The notes below the pieces were generated by a model. That model saw only the letters and a list, made by a program, of their open reading frames with translations. It was not told where the DNA came from and made no database searches. From contig JAPWHR010000006.1 in assembly GCA_027214345.1 (NCBI GenBank), positions 124,001-188,000 of the forward strand: a stretch of DNA of 64,000 nucleotides, written 5' to 3'. Within the stretch, counting starts at the first letter, position 1; the number at the start of each line of letters is the position of its first letter. This DNA comes from Comamonadaceae bacterium G21597-S1 (GTDB taxonomy: Bacteria; Pseudomonadota; Gammaproteobacteria; Burkholderiales; Burkholderiaceae_C). Shown here one piece after another: positions 26,142 to 34,907 of this stretch. Made by a program: the position numbers and the translations under genes.

Positions 26142-27102
26142 GGCCATGATCGGTTCGCTGATCGCGTCGACGCTGCGCGTGTCGACGCCACTCATTCTTT
26201 GCGCGCTGGCCGGCCTGCTGTCGGAGCGCTCCGGCGTCATCGACATCGGCCTCGAAGGCAAGATGTTGTTCGCCGCGTTTGCGGCCGGCGCCGCCGGTGT
26301 CGCGTTCGGCTCCACGGCGATTGCGCTGCTGATCGCCATGGGTGTCACGGTGCTGTTGTCCTGGCTGCACGGTTTTGCCTGCGTCAGCCATCGCGGCGAC
26401 CAGGTGGTGTCGGGCGTGGCGATCAACATCATTGCCGTGGGCATGACGGCGGTGCTGGGTATCGCCTGGTTTGCGCAAGGCGGCCAGACGCCGCCGGTCA
26501 GCAACGAGGTACGCATGCAGGCCCTGATGCCGGGCCTCGTCGACGCCATGCAAGGCATCCCGGTGCTGGGCCAGGTCATCGGCCAGGGCCTGCTCAGCCA
26601 CAACGCGCTGGTGTATGTGGCCCTGCTGCTGGTGCCCGCTGTGTGGTGGCTGATGTTCCGCACGCGCTTCGGTCTGCGGCTGCGGGCGGTGGGCGAGAAC
26701 GCCCACATGGTGGACGCGGCCGGCGTGTCGGTCTCGCGCATGCGGTATGCGGCGCTCACGCTCAACGGCCTGTTGTGCGGCCTGGCCGGGAGTTACCTGG
26801 TGCTGGCGCAGAACGCAGCCTTCGTGCCCAACATGACGGCCGGGCGTGGCTTCATGGCGCTGGCCGCGCTGATTTTCGGCAAGTGGCATCCGGTCAAGGC
26901 GTTCTGGGCCTGCCTGCTGTTCGGTTTTCTCGATGCGGTGGCCATCCGCTTGCAGGGCGTGCCGCTGCCGATCATCGGCCTGGTGCCGGTGCAACTGATC
27001 CAGGCGCTGCCGTACCTGCTGACCGTGGTGCTGCTGGCCGGCTTCATCGGGCGCACCGTGGCGCCGCAGGCCCTGGGCCGGCCGTACCTGAAGGAGCGTT
27101 GA
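26134..27102 (+). CDS. Nucleoside ABC transporter permease 2
   Basis: A 322-residue YufQ/NupC-type permease: LILCALAGLLSERSGVIDIG near the start, FRTRFGLRLRAVGENAHMVD in the cytosolic coupling loop and AGRGFMALAALIFGKWHP. The start at 26134 has GGGAGCGG upstream and overlaps the first permease by 8 bases, implying translational coupling. The stop is 4 bases before the cdd start. Confidence 0.92.
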   Translation: MDEAMIGSLIASTLRVSTPLILCALAGLLSERSGVIDIGLEGKMLFAAFAAGAAGVAFGSTAIALLIAMGVTVLLSWLHGFACVSHRGDQVVSGVAINIIAVGMTAVLGIAWFAQGGQTPPVSNEVRMQALMPGLVDAMQGIPVLGQVIGQGLLSHNALVYVALLLVPAVWWLMFRTRFGLRLRAVGENAHMVDAAGVSVSRMRYAALTLNGLLCGLAGSYLVLAQNAAFVPNMTAGRGFMALAALIFGKWHPVKAFWACLLFGFLDAVAIRLQGVPLPIIGLVPVQLIQALPYLLTVVLLAGFIGRTVAPQALGRPYLKER

Positions 27103-27106
27103 GCCC

Positions 27107-27532
27107 ATGACCGATACACGGCCACCCGTCACCGACACGCAACGCGACGCGATGCTGGCCGCAGCCACGGCGGCGATGGCGCGTGCACATGCACCGTACT
27201 CGAAGTTCCACGTCGGCGCCGCGGTGCTCGATGCGCAGGGTCGCATCCATGCCGGCTGCAATGTCGAGAATGCCGCGTATCCGCAAGGCGTCTGCGCCGA
27301 AGCCGGGGCGCTGAGCGCGATGGTGCTGGCCGGTGGCACGCAGGTGCAGGCGGTGCTGGTGGTCGGCCATGGCGACGGGCTGGTCACGCCATGTGGCGGC
27401 TGTCGCCAGAAGATCCGGGAGTTCGCCGGGCCCGACACCCCGATCCTGATCGCGAGCCCGCAGCAGGTGCGCGCGCGCTTCACGCTCGACGAACTGTTGC
27501 CGCACAGCTTCGGGCCCGAACACCTGGCCTGA
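27107..27532 (+). CDS. cdd: Cytidine deaminase
   Basis: A 141-residue homotetrameric-type cytidine deaminase with substrate loop YSKFHVGAAVLD, NVENAAYP, the catalytic CAEAGAL (zinc Cys plus proton-shuttle Glu) and PCGGCRQKIREF (two further zinc Cys). It converts cytidine and deoxycytidine to uridine and deoxyuridine. The position directly after the nucleoside permeases and before deoA fits a salvage and catabolic operon. Confidence 0.97.
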   Translation: MTDTRPPVTDTQRDAMLAAATAAMARAHAPYSKFHVGAAVLDAQGRIHAGCNVENAAYPQGVCAEAGALSAMVLAGGTQVQAVLVVGHGDGLVTPCGGCRQKIREFAGPDTPILIASPQQVRARFTLDELLPHSFGPEHLA

Positions 27533-27547
27533 ACGCGCGGCGACGCG

Positions 27548-28876
27548 ATGACGATGCTGGCCCAGGAAATCATCCGCATCAAGCGCGACGGCGGCGTGCT
27601 CGACGCATCGCAGATCGGCGCCTTTGTCGCCGGCCTGGTCGACGGCAGCTGGAGCGAGGGGCAGGCCGCCGCAATGGCGATGGCCGCATTTCTCAATGGG
27701 CTGGACACCTCCGAGACGGTGGCGCTGACCCGCGCGATGACCCATTCGGGCAGCACCATGGACTGGGCCGGCGAGAACCTCGGCGGCCCGATCCTGGACA
27801 AGCATTCCACCGGCGGCGTCGGCGACAAGGTCAGCCTGATGCTGGCGCCGATGCTGGCCGCCTGCGGCGCCTATGTGCCGATGATCTCCGGGCGCGGCCT
27901 GGGACATACCGGTGGCACGCTGGACAAGATGGACAGCATTCCCGGCTACCAGACGGCGCCGACGAACGATGTACTGCGCGCCGCCGTGCGGGGCGCCGGC
28001 TGTGCCGTCGTCGGCCAGACCGCCGACCTGGCGCCGGCCGATCGCCGGCTGTACGCGATCCGCGACGTGACCGCCACCGTCGAGTCGATCCCGCTGATCA
28101 CGGCCAGCATCCTGTCGAAGAAACTCGCGGCCGGGCTGCAGGGCCTGGTGCTCGACGTCAAGACCGGCAACGGAGCCTTTGCCGCCTCCATGGAGATGGC
28201 GCAGGCACTGGCGCGCTCACTGGTGTCGGTCGCCAACGGCGCCGGGCTGCCGACACGGGCGCTGATCACCGACATGAACCAGGTGCTCGGTCACAGCTGC
28301 GGCAACGTGCTCGAAGTGTGGGAGGCCCTGGAGTTCCTGAGCGGCAAGCGACGCGAATCGCGGTTGCGCGAGATCACCACGGCTTTGTGCGCCGAACTGC
28401 TGGTGCTGGGCCGACTGGCGAGCAAGCACGACGACGCGCTCGAACACATCGACCGGGTGCTGGACGACGGCTCTGCGCTGGAGCGATTCGCGCGCATGGT
28501 CGCCGCACTGGGCGGGCCGGCGGATTTCGTCGAGCGTCCGGAGCAGTATCTGGTGGCGGCCCCGGTGTCCCACGCGGTGCCGGCCCCGCGCGACGGCTGG
28601 GTCGGCAAGGTGGCCACGCGCGACATCGGCCTGCTGGTGATCGAACTCGGCGGCGGCCGCCGCCAGGCTGCGGACCGGATCGACCACCGGGTCGGGTTCA
28701 GCGAGGTGCTGCCGCTGGGTGCCCATGTGCGGGCCGGGGATCCCTTGGCCGTCGTGCATGCCGCGGACGATGCCACAGCCCGGGTCATCGCACGCAAGCT
28801 CGCGGCCACGATCACGCTGTCGGATGCAGCCGCTGGCGCCCAAGCGCCGCTGATCACCCGGCTTGGCGCCGACTGA
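27548..28876 (+). CDS. deoA: Thymidine phosphorylase
   Basis: A 442-residue pyrimidine nucleoside phosphorylase with the family signature SGRGLGHTGGTLDKMDSIPG, plus STMDWAGENLGGPILDKHST and LVLDVKTGNGAF. It phosphorolyses thymidine and deoxyuridine to base and deoxyribose 1-phosphate. It is the last gene of the operon; the deoxyribose-phosphate branch (deoB, deoC) is not present in this window. A GC-rich hairpin follows at 28892. Confidence 0.96.
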   Translation: MTMLAQEIIRIKRDGGVLDASQIGAFVAGLVDGSWSEGQAAAMAMAAFLNGLDTSETVALTRAMTHSGSTMDWAGENLGGPILDKHSTGGVGDKVSLMLAPMLAACGAYVPMISGRGLGHTGGTLDKMDSIPGYQTAPTNDVLRAAVRGAGCAVVGQTADLAPADRRLYAIRDVTATVESIPLITASILSKKLAAGLQGLVLDVKTGNGAFAASMEMAQALARSLVSVANGAGLPTRALITDMNQVLGHSCGNVLEVWEALEFLSGKRRESRLREITTALCAELLVLGRLASKHDDALEHIDRVLDDGSALERFARMVAALGGPADFVERPEQYLVAAPVSHAVPAPRDGWVGKVATRDIGLLVIELGGGRRQAADRIDHRVGFSEVLPLGAHVRAGDPLAVVHAADDATARVIARKLAATITLSDAAAGAQAPLITRLGAD

Positions 28877-28891
28877 CGACGTCCGGCCCCG

Positions 28892-28917
28892 TTGCCGCGC
28901 CGGCGACGCGGCGGCAA
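28892..28917 (+). terminator. Hairpin after deoA
   Basis: TTGCCGC and GCGGCAA pair around a GC-rich loop 15 bases after the deoA stop. The T-run is missing, so the strength is uncertain; it separates the nucleoside operon from the catabolic island. Confidence 0.4.
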
Positions 28918-28920
28918 GAA

Positions 28921-28938
28921 ACATGTGTGTGATATTGG
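28921..28938. promoter_or_regulatory. Catabolic-island operator, site 1 (before the Baeyer-Villiger gene)
   Basis: On the minus strand this reads CCAATATCACACACATGT and matches the site before the IclR gene (49865-49882) at 16 of 18 positions. It lies about 155 bases upstream of the monooxygenase start. Confidence 0.55.
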
Positions 28939-29093
28939 TGCTCGTCGCACCGCAGTTTCTTGCCTCCTGACCGAGCGGCAGGCACCATCGCGTCTCTTCA
29001 AACCCATGCCGTTGCGGGGCTGTGGTAATGCCGTCGCTGACAAGGTCAGCGCGACTTTCGCTGGACTACCCGCACAGGCAACCAGAAGCAGAC

Positions 29094-30842
29094 ATGAATA
29101 CCGGACCCTCCCACGGAAACCTAGCCCCGAGCAACCCGACCCTTGGCGAACAGCGTGTGACTGGCGATCCGACGCGTCCGGATGCGCGCCGCGACACGGC
29201 CGCCTCGCGTGATGCTGGCCGCGGCGCGACACGACGCCTGGATGTCGTCGTGGTCGGTGCGGGTTTCGGCGGCCTGTACGCAGTCTACAAATATCGTGAG
29301 ATGGGCCTGCGTGTGCTGGGGCTCGAGATGGGTGGCGATTTCGGCGGAGTCTGGTACTGGAACCGGTACCCGGGCGCGCGGGTGGACCTGCCCAGCCTGG
29401 ACTACAGCTATGCGTTCTCGCAGGAGATCGAGCAGGAGTGGACCTGGTCGGAGCAGTTCGCCGCCCAACCCGAGCTCCTGGAGTACTTCGCGTTTGTCGC
29501 CAAGCGGCTGGACCTGCGCAAGGACTTCCAGTTCAATACCCGCGTCAATGGTGCGACCTGGGACGAGGAGCGCGCGTTGTGGGTGGTGACCACCGATCGT
29601 GGAGAGGTCTTCGAGGCCACGTATTGCGTCATGGCCACCGGCCCCCTGTCGGTTCCGAAAGATCCGGAGATTCCGGGTATCGAGCGGTTCAAGGGCCAGT
29701 TGCTGCGCGCCGCGCGGTGGCCGCATGAGCCGGTCAGCTTCGAGAACCGGCGGGTCGGCGTGATCGGTACCGGATCGTCCGGAATCCAGATCGTGCAGGA
29801 AGTCGGCAAGCAGGCCGGCGAATTGTTCGTCTATCAACGCACGCCGAGCTTCACGATGCCGATGCGCAATGAGGCGCTGGAGCCGGACTACATCGCGGAG
29901 ATCAAACGTCACTATGCCGGCATGCGCGAGATCGCCCGCAACAGTCCGATTGGCGGGATGCGCCCCCAGTCCAGCCGTGCCTTCTTCAGCGTGACGCCGT
30001 CCCAGCGGCGCCAGCTCATGGAGGACGCCTGGAACGCCGGCGGCCTGGTGCTGCTGGGTACCTTTGCCGACCTGCTGGTCAACGAAGAGGCCAATGCCCA
30101 GGTCGCGGACTTCGTGCGGGGCAAGATCAGCGAGGTCGTCGAGGACCCCGTAACGGCCGAGAAGCTCAAGCCGCGCGGTTATCCGATCTTCGCCCGCCGC
30201 CCCTGCCTGGACACCGGCTACTACGAGACCTTCAACAAGCCCAATGTCCACCTGATGGACTGCCTCACCGATCCGATCGTCGAAATCACCGAGAAGGGTG
30301 TGCGAACACAGGCGGGCGAAACCGCGCTCGATGCGCTCATCTTTGCCGCCGGCTATGATGCGCTGACCGGAGCGATGCTGGCATTCGATGTCATCGGTCG
30401 CAATGGCCGCACCCTGAAGGAGCACTGGAAGCAGGGCGCACGCTCTTATCTGGGCCACATGATGGAAGGGTTCCCGAACCTGTTCCTGACCACGGGGCCG
30501 AACGGGCCCGCGGCCCTCGCCAATATTCCCCGGTTGAGCGAACACGACGTCGACTGGATCGCCGGCCTGATCACGCACATGCGCGACAACGGACTGGCCG
30601 CCGTCGAGCCGACCCGGCAGGCGGAAGACGAATGGATGGAACTGGTTCACATGTACTCGCAACGGACCTTGCTGTCCAAGGCCAATACCTGGTACGTCAA
30701 CGCGAACATCGAGGGCAAGCCGCGAGGCCTCACCTTGTTCACCGGAGGATTCCAGAAATACCGTGAGTTGTGCGAGTCCGCGGTACGGGACGGTCATCGC
30801 GGCTTCGTGTTCAAGCCGCTGAAGCGGGCGCTTGCAGCCTGA
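29094..30842 (+). CDS. Baeyer-Villiger-type flavin monooxygenase with altered fingerprint
   Basis: A 582-residue class B flavoprotein of the cyclohexanone/phenylacetone monooxygenase group. The first Rossmann motif (VVGAGFGGLYAVYKY, about residue 54) binds FAD; then come GGDFGGVWYWNRYPGARVD and DYSYAFSQEIEQEW; the second Rossmann motif is GVIGTGSSGIQIVQE (about residue 223). The Baeyer-Villiger fingerprint reads FKGQLLRAARWP (residues 199-210), with Arg205 where the family has His. The enzyme would insert oxygen next to a ketone to give an ester or lactone, but the missing His makes the activity worth testing. The first 45 residues are polar and poorly conserved. It is transcribed alone at the left edge of the catabolic island. 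Confidence 0.9.
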   Translation: MNTGPSHGNLAPSNPTLGEQRVTGDPTRPDARRDTAASRDAGRGATRRLDVVVVGAGFGGLYAVYKYREMGLRVLGLEMGGDFGGVWYWNRYPGARVDLPSLDYSYAFSQEIEQEWTWSEQFAAQPELLEYFAFVAKRLDLRKDFQFNTRVNGATWDEERALWVVTTDRGEVFEATYCVMATGPLSVPKDPEIPGIERFKGQLLRAARWPHEPVSFENRRVGVIGTGSSGIQIVQEVGKQAGELFVYQRTPSFTMPMRNEALEPDYIAEIKRHYAGMREIARNSPIGGMRPQSSRAFFSVTPSQRRQLMEDAWNAGGLVLLGTFADLLVNEEANAQVADFVRGKISEVVEDPVTAEKLKPRGYPIFARRPCLDTGYYETFNKPNVHLMDCLTDPIVEITEKGVRTQAGETALDALIFAAGYDALTGAMLAFDVIGRNGRTLKEHWKQGARSYLGHMMEGFPNLFLTTGPNGPAALANIPRLSEHDVDWIAGLITHMRDNGLAAVEPTRQAEDEWMELVHMYSQRTLLSKANTWYVNANIEGKPRGLTLFTGGFQKYRELCESAVRDGHRGFVFKPLKRALAA

Positions 30843-30927
30843 CGGTCATGTCCATGGCCGGGCCGCCGGTGGGCCTGCGTGCCGACGGCGGTCATGCTGC
30901 CGGCATGGCATGCGTGGTTGGCGCCCA

Positions 30928-30946
30928 GGTATCACGCATGCGATTC
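30928..30946. promoter_or_regulatory. Catabolic-island operator, site 2
   Basis: GGTATCACGCATGCGATTC contains the near-perfect dyad TCACGCATGCGA and fits the island motif TCRCRTRYGYGA. It lies about 100 bases before the small EthD-like gene at 31043. The rest of the 200-base gap shows nothing else. Confidence 0.5.
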
Positions 30947-31042
30947 TTGGTGCGAGCGCCGGCCATCCGCATGGCGACCATCTAGCATGGGCACACCAAC
31001 CCGTTTTCATCCCACAGCGGTGCATCAGGCACCGGAATTCCC

Positions 31043-31402
31043 ATGAAGAAATATCTGACGATCGCAATGACCAATGCCGCCGAAGGCCGCGAGGCCGACT
31101 ACAACGACTGGTACGAGAACCAGCATGTCTTCGATGTGCTGGCGATTCCAGGCGTCAAGTCCGCCCAGCGCTTTCGCATGTCGGACCAGTCGCGGCAGCA
31201 GCTGGGTTATCGCTACATGGCCCTGTACGAGATCGAGACCGCCGACATCACCGACATCCACAAGGCGATTGCCCAACGCGCGGGCACGGCGGCCATGCCG
31301 CGTTCGGACGCGGTCGGCACCGATCGCATGTTCCTGGACTATGAGGTGATTTCGCCGCGGATCACGGCAGAAGAAGCCGAAGCAAAACGTCCCAAGAGCT
31401 GA
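31043..31402 (+). CDS. Small dimeric alpha/beta-barrel (EthD/Dabb-like) protein, copy 1
   Basis: A 119-residue protein starting MKKYLTIAMTNAAEGREADY, with NDWYENQHVFDVLAIPGVKS, the pattern of EthD/Dabb-type ferredoxin-like folds (strand, then an N/D-x-W-Y-x-x-x-H helix). ATG is preceded by an imperfect ribosome site. It is clearly paralogous to the proteins encoded at 34904 and 51015 (shared NxWYxxQH, GxxxxxRxR, YRYxAxYEI, AMPRSD-like and FxDYExxxPR segments). Members act as small isomerases, monooxygenases or structural partners; no function can be assigned. It is the only gene of its transcript. Confidence 0.8.
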   Translation: MKKYLTIAMTNAAEGREADYNDWYENQHVFDVLAIPGVKSAQRFRMSDQSRQQLGYRYMALYEIETADITDIHKAIAQRAGTAAMPRSDAVGTDRMFLDYEVISPRITAEEAEAKRPKS

Positions 31403-31480
31403 CTGCGGCCATGGGGCAGCCGCGCCTGGTGGGCGGCTTCGTCTCGCAGACTGGCACGACACGGCGTGCAGGTCGGCACC

Positions 31481-31500
31481 AAGGGCCTTCGAGGCCCTTT
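31481..31500 (+). terminator. Terminator after the EthD-like gene at 31043
   Basis: AAGGGCCT-TCG-AGGCCCTT is a perfect 8-bp stem with a 3-base loop followed by T and GTT. It lies about 80 bases after the stop. Confidence 0.65.
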
Positions 31501-31539
31501 GTTCTGCCATCCATGCGATACCGCCCGCCACGGATCCCA

Positions 31540-31567
31540 AAGAAAAAGCGCCGCTGGGACGCGGCGC
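31540..31567 (-). terminator. Rho-independent terminator of the minus-strand operon ending at 31673
   Basis: On the minus strand GCGCCGC and GCGGCGC pair around a 6-base loop and are followed by TTTTTCTTT. It faces the terminator at 31481, so the convergent genes are separated on both strands. Confidence 0.75.
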
Positions 31568-31672
31568 CTTGCTTTGCGGCTTCCGGCGCAGGGTTCGCGC
31601 CGCGGTCATCGGGATCGGCGCCACGCAGGCGCCAGGACCCCGCGGGAGCAGCAGGCCCCCGCCCGTGCCCAT

Positions 31673-32914
31673 CTACTTCTTGAGCAGCTGGCACTGGCTC
31701 TGCGCCGCCGGACGCCATGCTTCGCTGGCAGGCACGTTGCGCACCACTTTGTAGTAGTCCCACGGCTCCTTCGATTCCGCGGGTGACTTGACTTCGAGCA
31801 GATACATGGGGCGCATCATCTGGCCGTCGTCGCGGCGCATCACGTTCTTCATCTGAAAGTCATTGACGGGCACCGTCCGCATCTTGGCCATCACCGCGGG
31901 CCCGTTCGTGCTTCCAGCGGCCTTGACCGCGGTGAGATAGTGCGTCACGGCGCTGTAGACGCCTGACTCGATCAAGGTCGGGATCTTGTTGTCCGAGTAC
32001 TTGAGGAAACGCTTGTTCCAGGCGCGGGTTTCGTCGTTCATGTCATGGTAGAACGGCGACACCATGCGCAGGCCCTTGGCCTGGTTCAGGCCGATGGCGT
32101 GTACATCCTGGATGTTCATCGACAGCGCCGCGAGCTTCTGGCCGCCGGCGAGCACGCCGAACTCGTTGGCCTGCTTGATGATGCTCACGGTGTTGTCACC
32201 GGTGGTTCCCAGTGCGATCACGTCGGCCTTGGACGCCTGTGCGCGCAGGATGAAGGCAGAGTAATCCTGCATGGTCAAGGGGAAACGGGACACGCCCAGC
32301 ACCTTGCCGCCCGCCGCCGCGATGAACTCGGTGGCGTTGTTCTCCAGGGACTTCCCGTAGGCGTTGTCGATTGTCAGGATGTACCAAGTCTTGGCTCCCT
32401 CCTGGCTCATGCCATTGATGACCGCGCGCGGCAGCGAATACACATTCCATATGTAGTTGCTGGTGAACTCCGAGCACGAGCTGCCGGTGAGGTCCTCGCT
32501 GCCCGGACCGGTCAGGAGCAGGGGAATCTTGTTCTTCTTGGCCAGGTCGACCAGCGCAAACGTGGAGGCCGAAATGGTGTTGGCCACCATGACATTGAGT
32601 TTTTCTTCATCCATCCATTGGCGCGCCACGGACAGCGCGACATCGGGCTTGTATTGCTCGTCGCCGGTCAGCAACTCGATCTTCTTGCCCAACACCGAGC
32701 CACCAAAATCGTCGATGGCCATTTGTGCAGCTGCGACCACCATCTTGCCTCCGATCTGGTTGCCGCCGAAACTGGTCAGCAGGCCCATCTTGAGCACGGT
32801 GTCGTCGGCGGCGGCGGTGACCGCGGCAGGCAGGGTGGCGCCCATGAGGCCGGCTGCCAGCAGGCGGATCAGGGTGCGTCGCGGCTTGGCCACGACAGTG
32901 GAGAGTTGCAGCAT
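31673..32914 (-). CDS. Liv-type ABC solute-binding protein, paralogue A
   Basis: A 413-residue type I periplasmic binding protein with a Tat- or Sec-like signal (RRTLIRLLAAGLMGATLPAA). Start of the mature part is VLKMGLLTSFGGNQIGGKMV; shared blocks with paralogues B and C are AAQMAIDDFGG, KPDVALSVARQW, GPGSEDLTG, YSLPRAVING, SKADVIALGTTGDN and MVSPFYHDMNDETRAWN. These bind branched amino acids or, commonly in catabolic islands, aromatic or aliphatic acids. It is the last gene of the operon EthD, MDR, SDR, binding protein and probably works with the LivHMGF proteins encoded at 44.6-48 kb, because no other transporter is nearby. Confidence 0.9.
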   Translation of the reverse strand: MLQLSTVVAKPRRTLIRLLAAGLMGATLPAAVTAAADDTVLKMGLLTSFGGNQIGGKMVVAAAQMAIDDFGGSVLGKKIELLTGDEQYKPDVALSVARQWMDEEKLNVMVANTISASTFALVDLAKKNKIPLLLTGPGSEDLTGSSCSEFTSNYIWNVYSLPRAVINGMSQEGAKTWYILTIDNAYGKSLENNATEFIAAAGGKVLGVSRFPLTMQDYSAFILRAQASKADVIALGTTGDNTVSIIKQANEFGVLAGGQKLAALSMNIQDVHAIGLNQAKGLRMVSPFYHDMNDETRAWNKRFLKYSDNKIPTLIESGVYSAVTHYLTAVKAAGSTNGPAVMAKMRTVPVNDFQMKNVMRRDDGQMMRPMYLLEVKSPAESKEPWDYYKVVRNVPASEAWRPAAQSQCQLLKK

Positions 32915-32971
32915 GTGTCGTCCTTCGTTGTTGATGGGGTACCCGAACCGCTGTACCCGGAATGCACGGCA

Positions 32972-32989
32972 TCCATTGCGATCAATGGA
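32972..32989. repeat. Inverted repeat between the SDR and binding-protein genes
   Basis: TCCATTG-CGAT-CAATGGA forms a perfect 7-bp stem with a 4-base loop in the 102-base gap upstream of the binding protein at 32914. An intercistronic mRNA hairpin is possible; a protein site cannot be excluded. Confidence 0.4.
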
Positions 32990-33016
32990 CTCGGTCGGGG
33001 AAACGGAGCGGTCGCC

Positions 33017-33820
33017 TCAGCCGGTGACTTTTCCGTTCCAGTTGTTGCTCATGCCCAGGTTGGGCATCAGCGTGTTGACGAGGCCGCCATCGACCACGAT
33101 GTCGGCGCCGGAGATATAGGCGGCGTCCGGTCCCACGATGAAGGACACGACATTGGCCATGTCTTCCGGATCGGCCACCCGGCGCAACGGAATCTTGGAT
33201 GCGCGCAAGGCCTTGACCTCGGGGTCGGCAAATACCACGTTGCTGCCATCGGTATGCACCAGTCCCGGCGACAAGGCGTTGACGCGGATACCGTCCGGAC
33301 CCCATTCGACCGCCAACTGCTTGGCGAACATCAGCGTGGCGGCCTTGCTCGGGCTGTAGGCGCCCAGCGCCGGCGTTGCGTTCGAGCCGGAGATCGACGC
33401 GGTGATCAGCATGTTGCCGCGCGTTGCCTTGAGGTACTGGTGCGATGCCTTGGCCAGCAGCCAGGCGCCGCGCGTATGCACGGCGAAGTTGCGATCCCAG
33501 TCTTCGAGCTTGAAATCCATGAACGAGTTGCCGACGGCGTAGCCGGCATTCGAGATCACCACGTCGATGGTCTTGAATGCGTCGACCGCCGCGGCGACCA
33601 TGCGTGCGGGAACCTCGGGGTCGGACATGTCACCGGCGAAGCAGGTGATGTGGTGGCCCTTGGCGCGCAATTCCTCCGCCAGCACTTCCAGCTCGGATGC
33701 GTGCTGGTCGGACAGCAACAGGGCGGCGGGCGCCTTGTCGCGCGTGAGGGAGTCCTGCGCCAGTCGGCGCGCGATGGCACGGCCGATGCCGCGTGCCGCT
33801 CCCGTGATGATGCAATGCAT
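33017..33820 (-). CDS. SDR-family oxidoreductase 1
   Basis: A 267-residue classical short-chain dehydrogenase: cofactor loop TGAARGIGRAIA, NAG as VISNAGYAVGN, active site Ser in TASISGSNATPAL and YSPSKAA (Tyr and Lys). The C-terminal part has VNALSPGLVHT and the usual GADIVVDGGL. It probably oxidises an alcohol or reduces a ketone using NAD(P). Second-last gene of a four-gene minus-strand operon in the catabolic island; the gap to the MDR gene is 67 bases. Confidence 0.92.
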   Translation of the reverse strand: MHCIITGAARGIGRAIARRLAQDSLTRDKAPAALLLSDQHASELEVLAEELRAKGHHITCFAGDMSDPEVPARMVAAAVDAFKTIDVVISNAGYAVGNSFMDFKLEDWDRNFAVHTRGAWLLAKASHQYLKATRGNMLITASISGSNATPALGAYSPSKAATLMFAKQLAVEWGPDGIRVNALSPGLVHTDGSNVVFADPEVKALRASKIPLRRVADPEDMANVVSFIVGPDAAYISGADIVVDGGLVNTLMPNLGMSNNWNGKVTG

Positions 33821-33887
33821 GGGGTTTCAGTCTCCTGGTTGAACGTGTGACAGTGAAAATATGGATGGGCCGGTTGCGCGAGGCCGG

Positions 33888-34907
33888 TCAGTCCTGGGCG
33901 ACCTGTACCAGCACCTTGCCGAAATTCTTGCCCTTGAGCATGCCGATGAAGGCCTGCGGCGCGGCATCGATACCCCGGTGCACGTCTTCCCGGTAGCGCA
34001 GCTGACCGGCGCGATGCCAGGCAACGGCTGCGGCATTGAATTCCTCCTGGATGTGCAGGAAATCCGTCAGCACGAATCCGCGCAGCTCCAGCCGCCTGGA
34101 CAGGATGAGGCGCATCAGTTCGGGCGTGCGATCGGGTCCGGGCGGCGGTTCGGTGGCGCTGTACTGGGAGATCACGCCGCATACCGGCACGCGCGCGAAG
34201 TCATTGAGCAGTGGCAGCACCGCGTTCCAGACCGCGCCGCCGACATTCTCGAAGTAGACGTCGATGCCGTCCGGACAGGCCTTGGCCAACGCCAGCGCGA
34301 AGTCGGGCGCACGGTGGTCGAGGCAGGTGTCGAAGCCCAGCTCGTCGACGACGAAGCGACACTTCTCGGGACCGCCGGCGATACCGACCGCGCGGGCACC
34401 GCGCAGCTTGGCCATCTGGCCCACCAGGGAGCCCACGCCGCCGGACGCAGCGGCCACCACCACGGTCTCCCCGGGCTTGGGCTTGCCGATGTGGAACAGG
34501 CCGGCGTAGGCCGTCATGCCGTTGCCGCCGAGCACGCCGAGCATGACAGCGCTCTTGCCCCATTCGGCATCCTGCTTTCGCAAGGCTGTGCCGTCGCAGA
34601 CCGCATACTGCTGCCAGCCCCCGAGGCCGATCACGATATCGCCAGCGGCGAAGTCGGGGTGGCGCGAGTGCACGACCTCGCCCACGGTGGCGCCGACCAT
34701 CACGTCGCCCAGCGCCACGGGCGGTGCATACGACTTGGCATCGTTCATGCGCCAGCGCATGTATGGAGCAATGGACAACCAGAGGGTCTTGACCAGCACC
34801 TGGCCTTCGCCCGGTTCGGGCATCGGAACGTCCTGCACCTCGAAATTCTCGGGAACCGGGTCGCCGACGGGACGCGACGCCAGCACGATTCTGCGATTGA
34901 GGCTCAC
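33888..34907 (-). CDS. MDR-family NADP-dependent oxidoreductase (curcumin/prostaglandin reductase type)
   Basis: A 339-residue zinc-free medium-chain reductase: NRRIVLASRPVGDPVPENFE at the start, WLSIAPYMRWRM, and the cofactor motif VVVAAASGGVGSLVGQMAK. Family members reduce the C=C bond of enones (2-alkenal reductase, curcumin reductase). The gene starts inside the stop of the EthD-like gene (ATGA overlap), so the two are translationally coupled. In the island it could reduce an alpha,beta-unsaturated ketone intermediate. Confidence 0.9.
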   Translation of the reverse strand: MSLNRRIVLASRPVGDPVPENFEVQDVPMPEPGEGQVLVKTLWLSIAPYMRWRMNDAKSYAPPVALGDVMVGATVGEVVHSRHPDFAAGDIVIGLGGWQQYAVCDGTALRKQDAEWGKSAVMLGVLGGNGMTAYAGLFHIGKPKPGETVVVAAASGGVGSLVGQMAKLRGARAVGIAGGPEKCRFVVDELGFDTCLDHRAPDFALALAKACPDGIDVYFENVGGAVWNAVLPLLNDFARVPVCGVISQYSATEPPPGPDRTPELMRLILSRRLELRGFVLTDFLHIQEEFNAAAVAWHRAGQLRYREDVHRGIDAAPQAFIGMLKGKNFGKVLVQVAQD

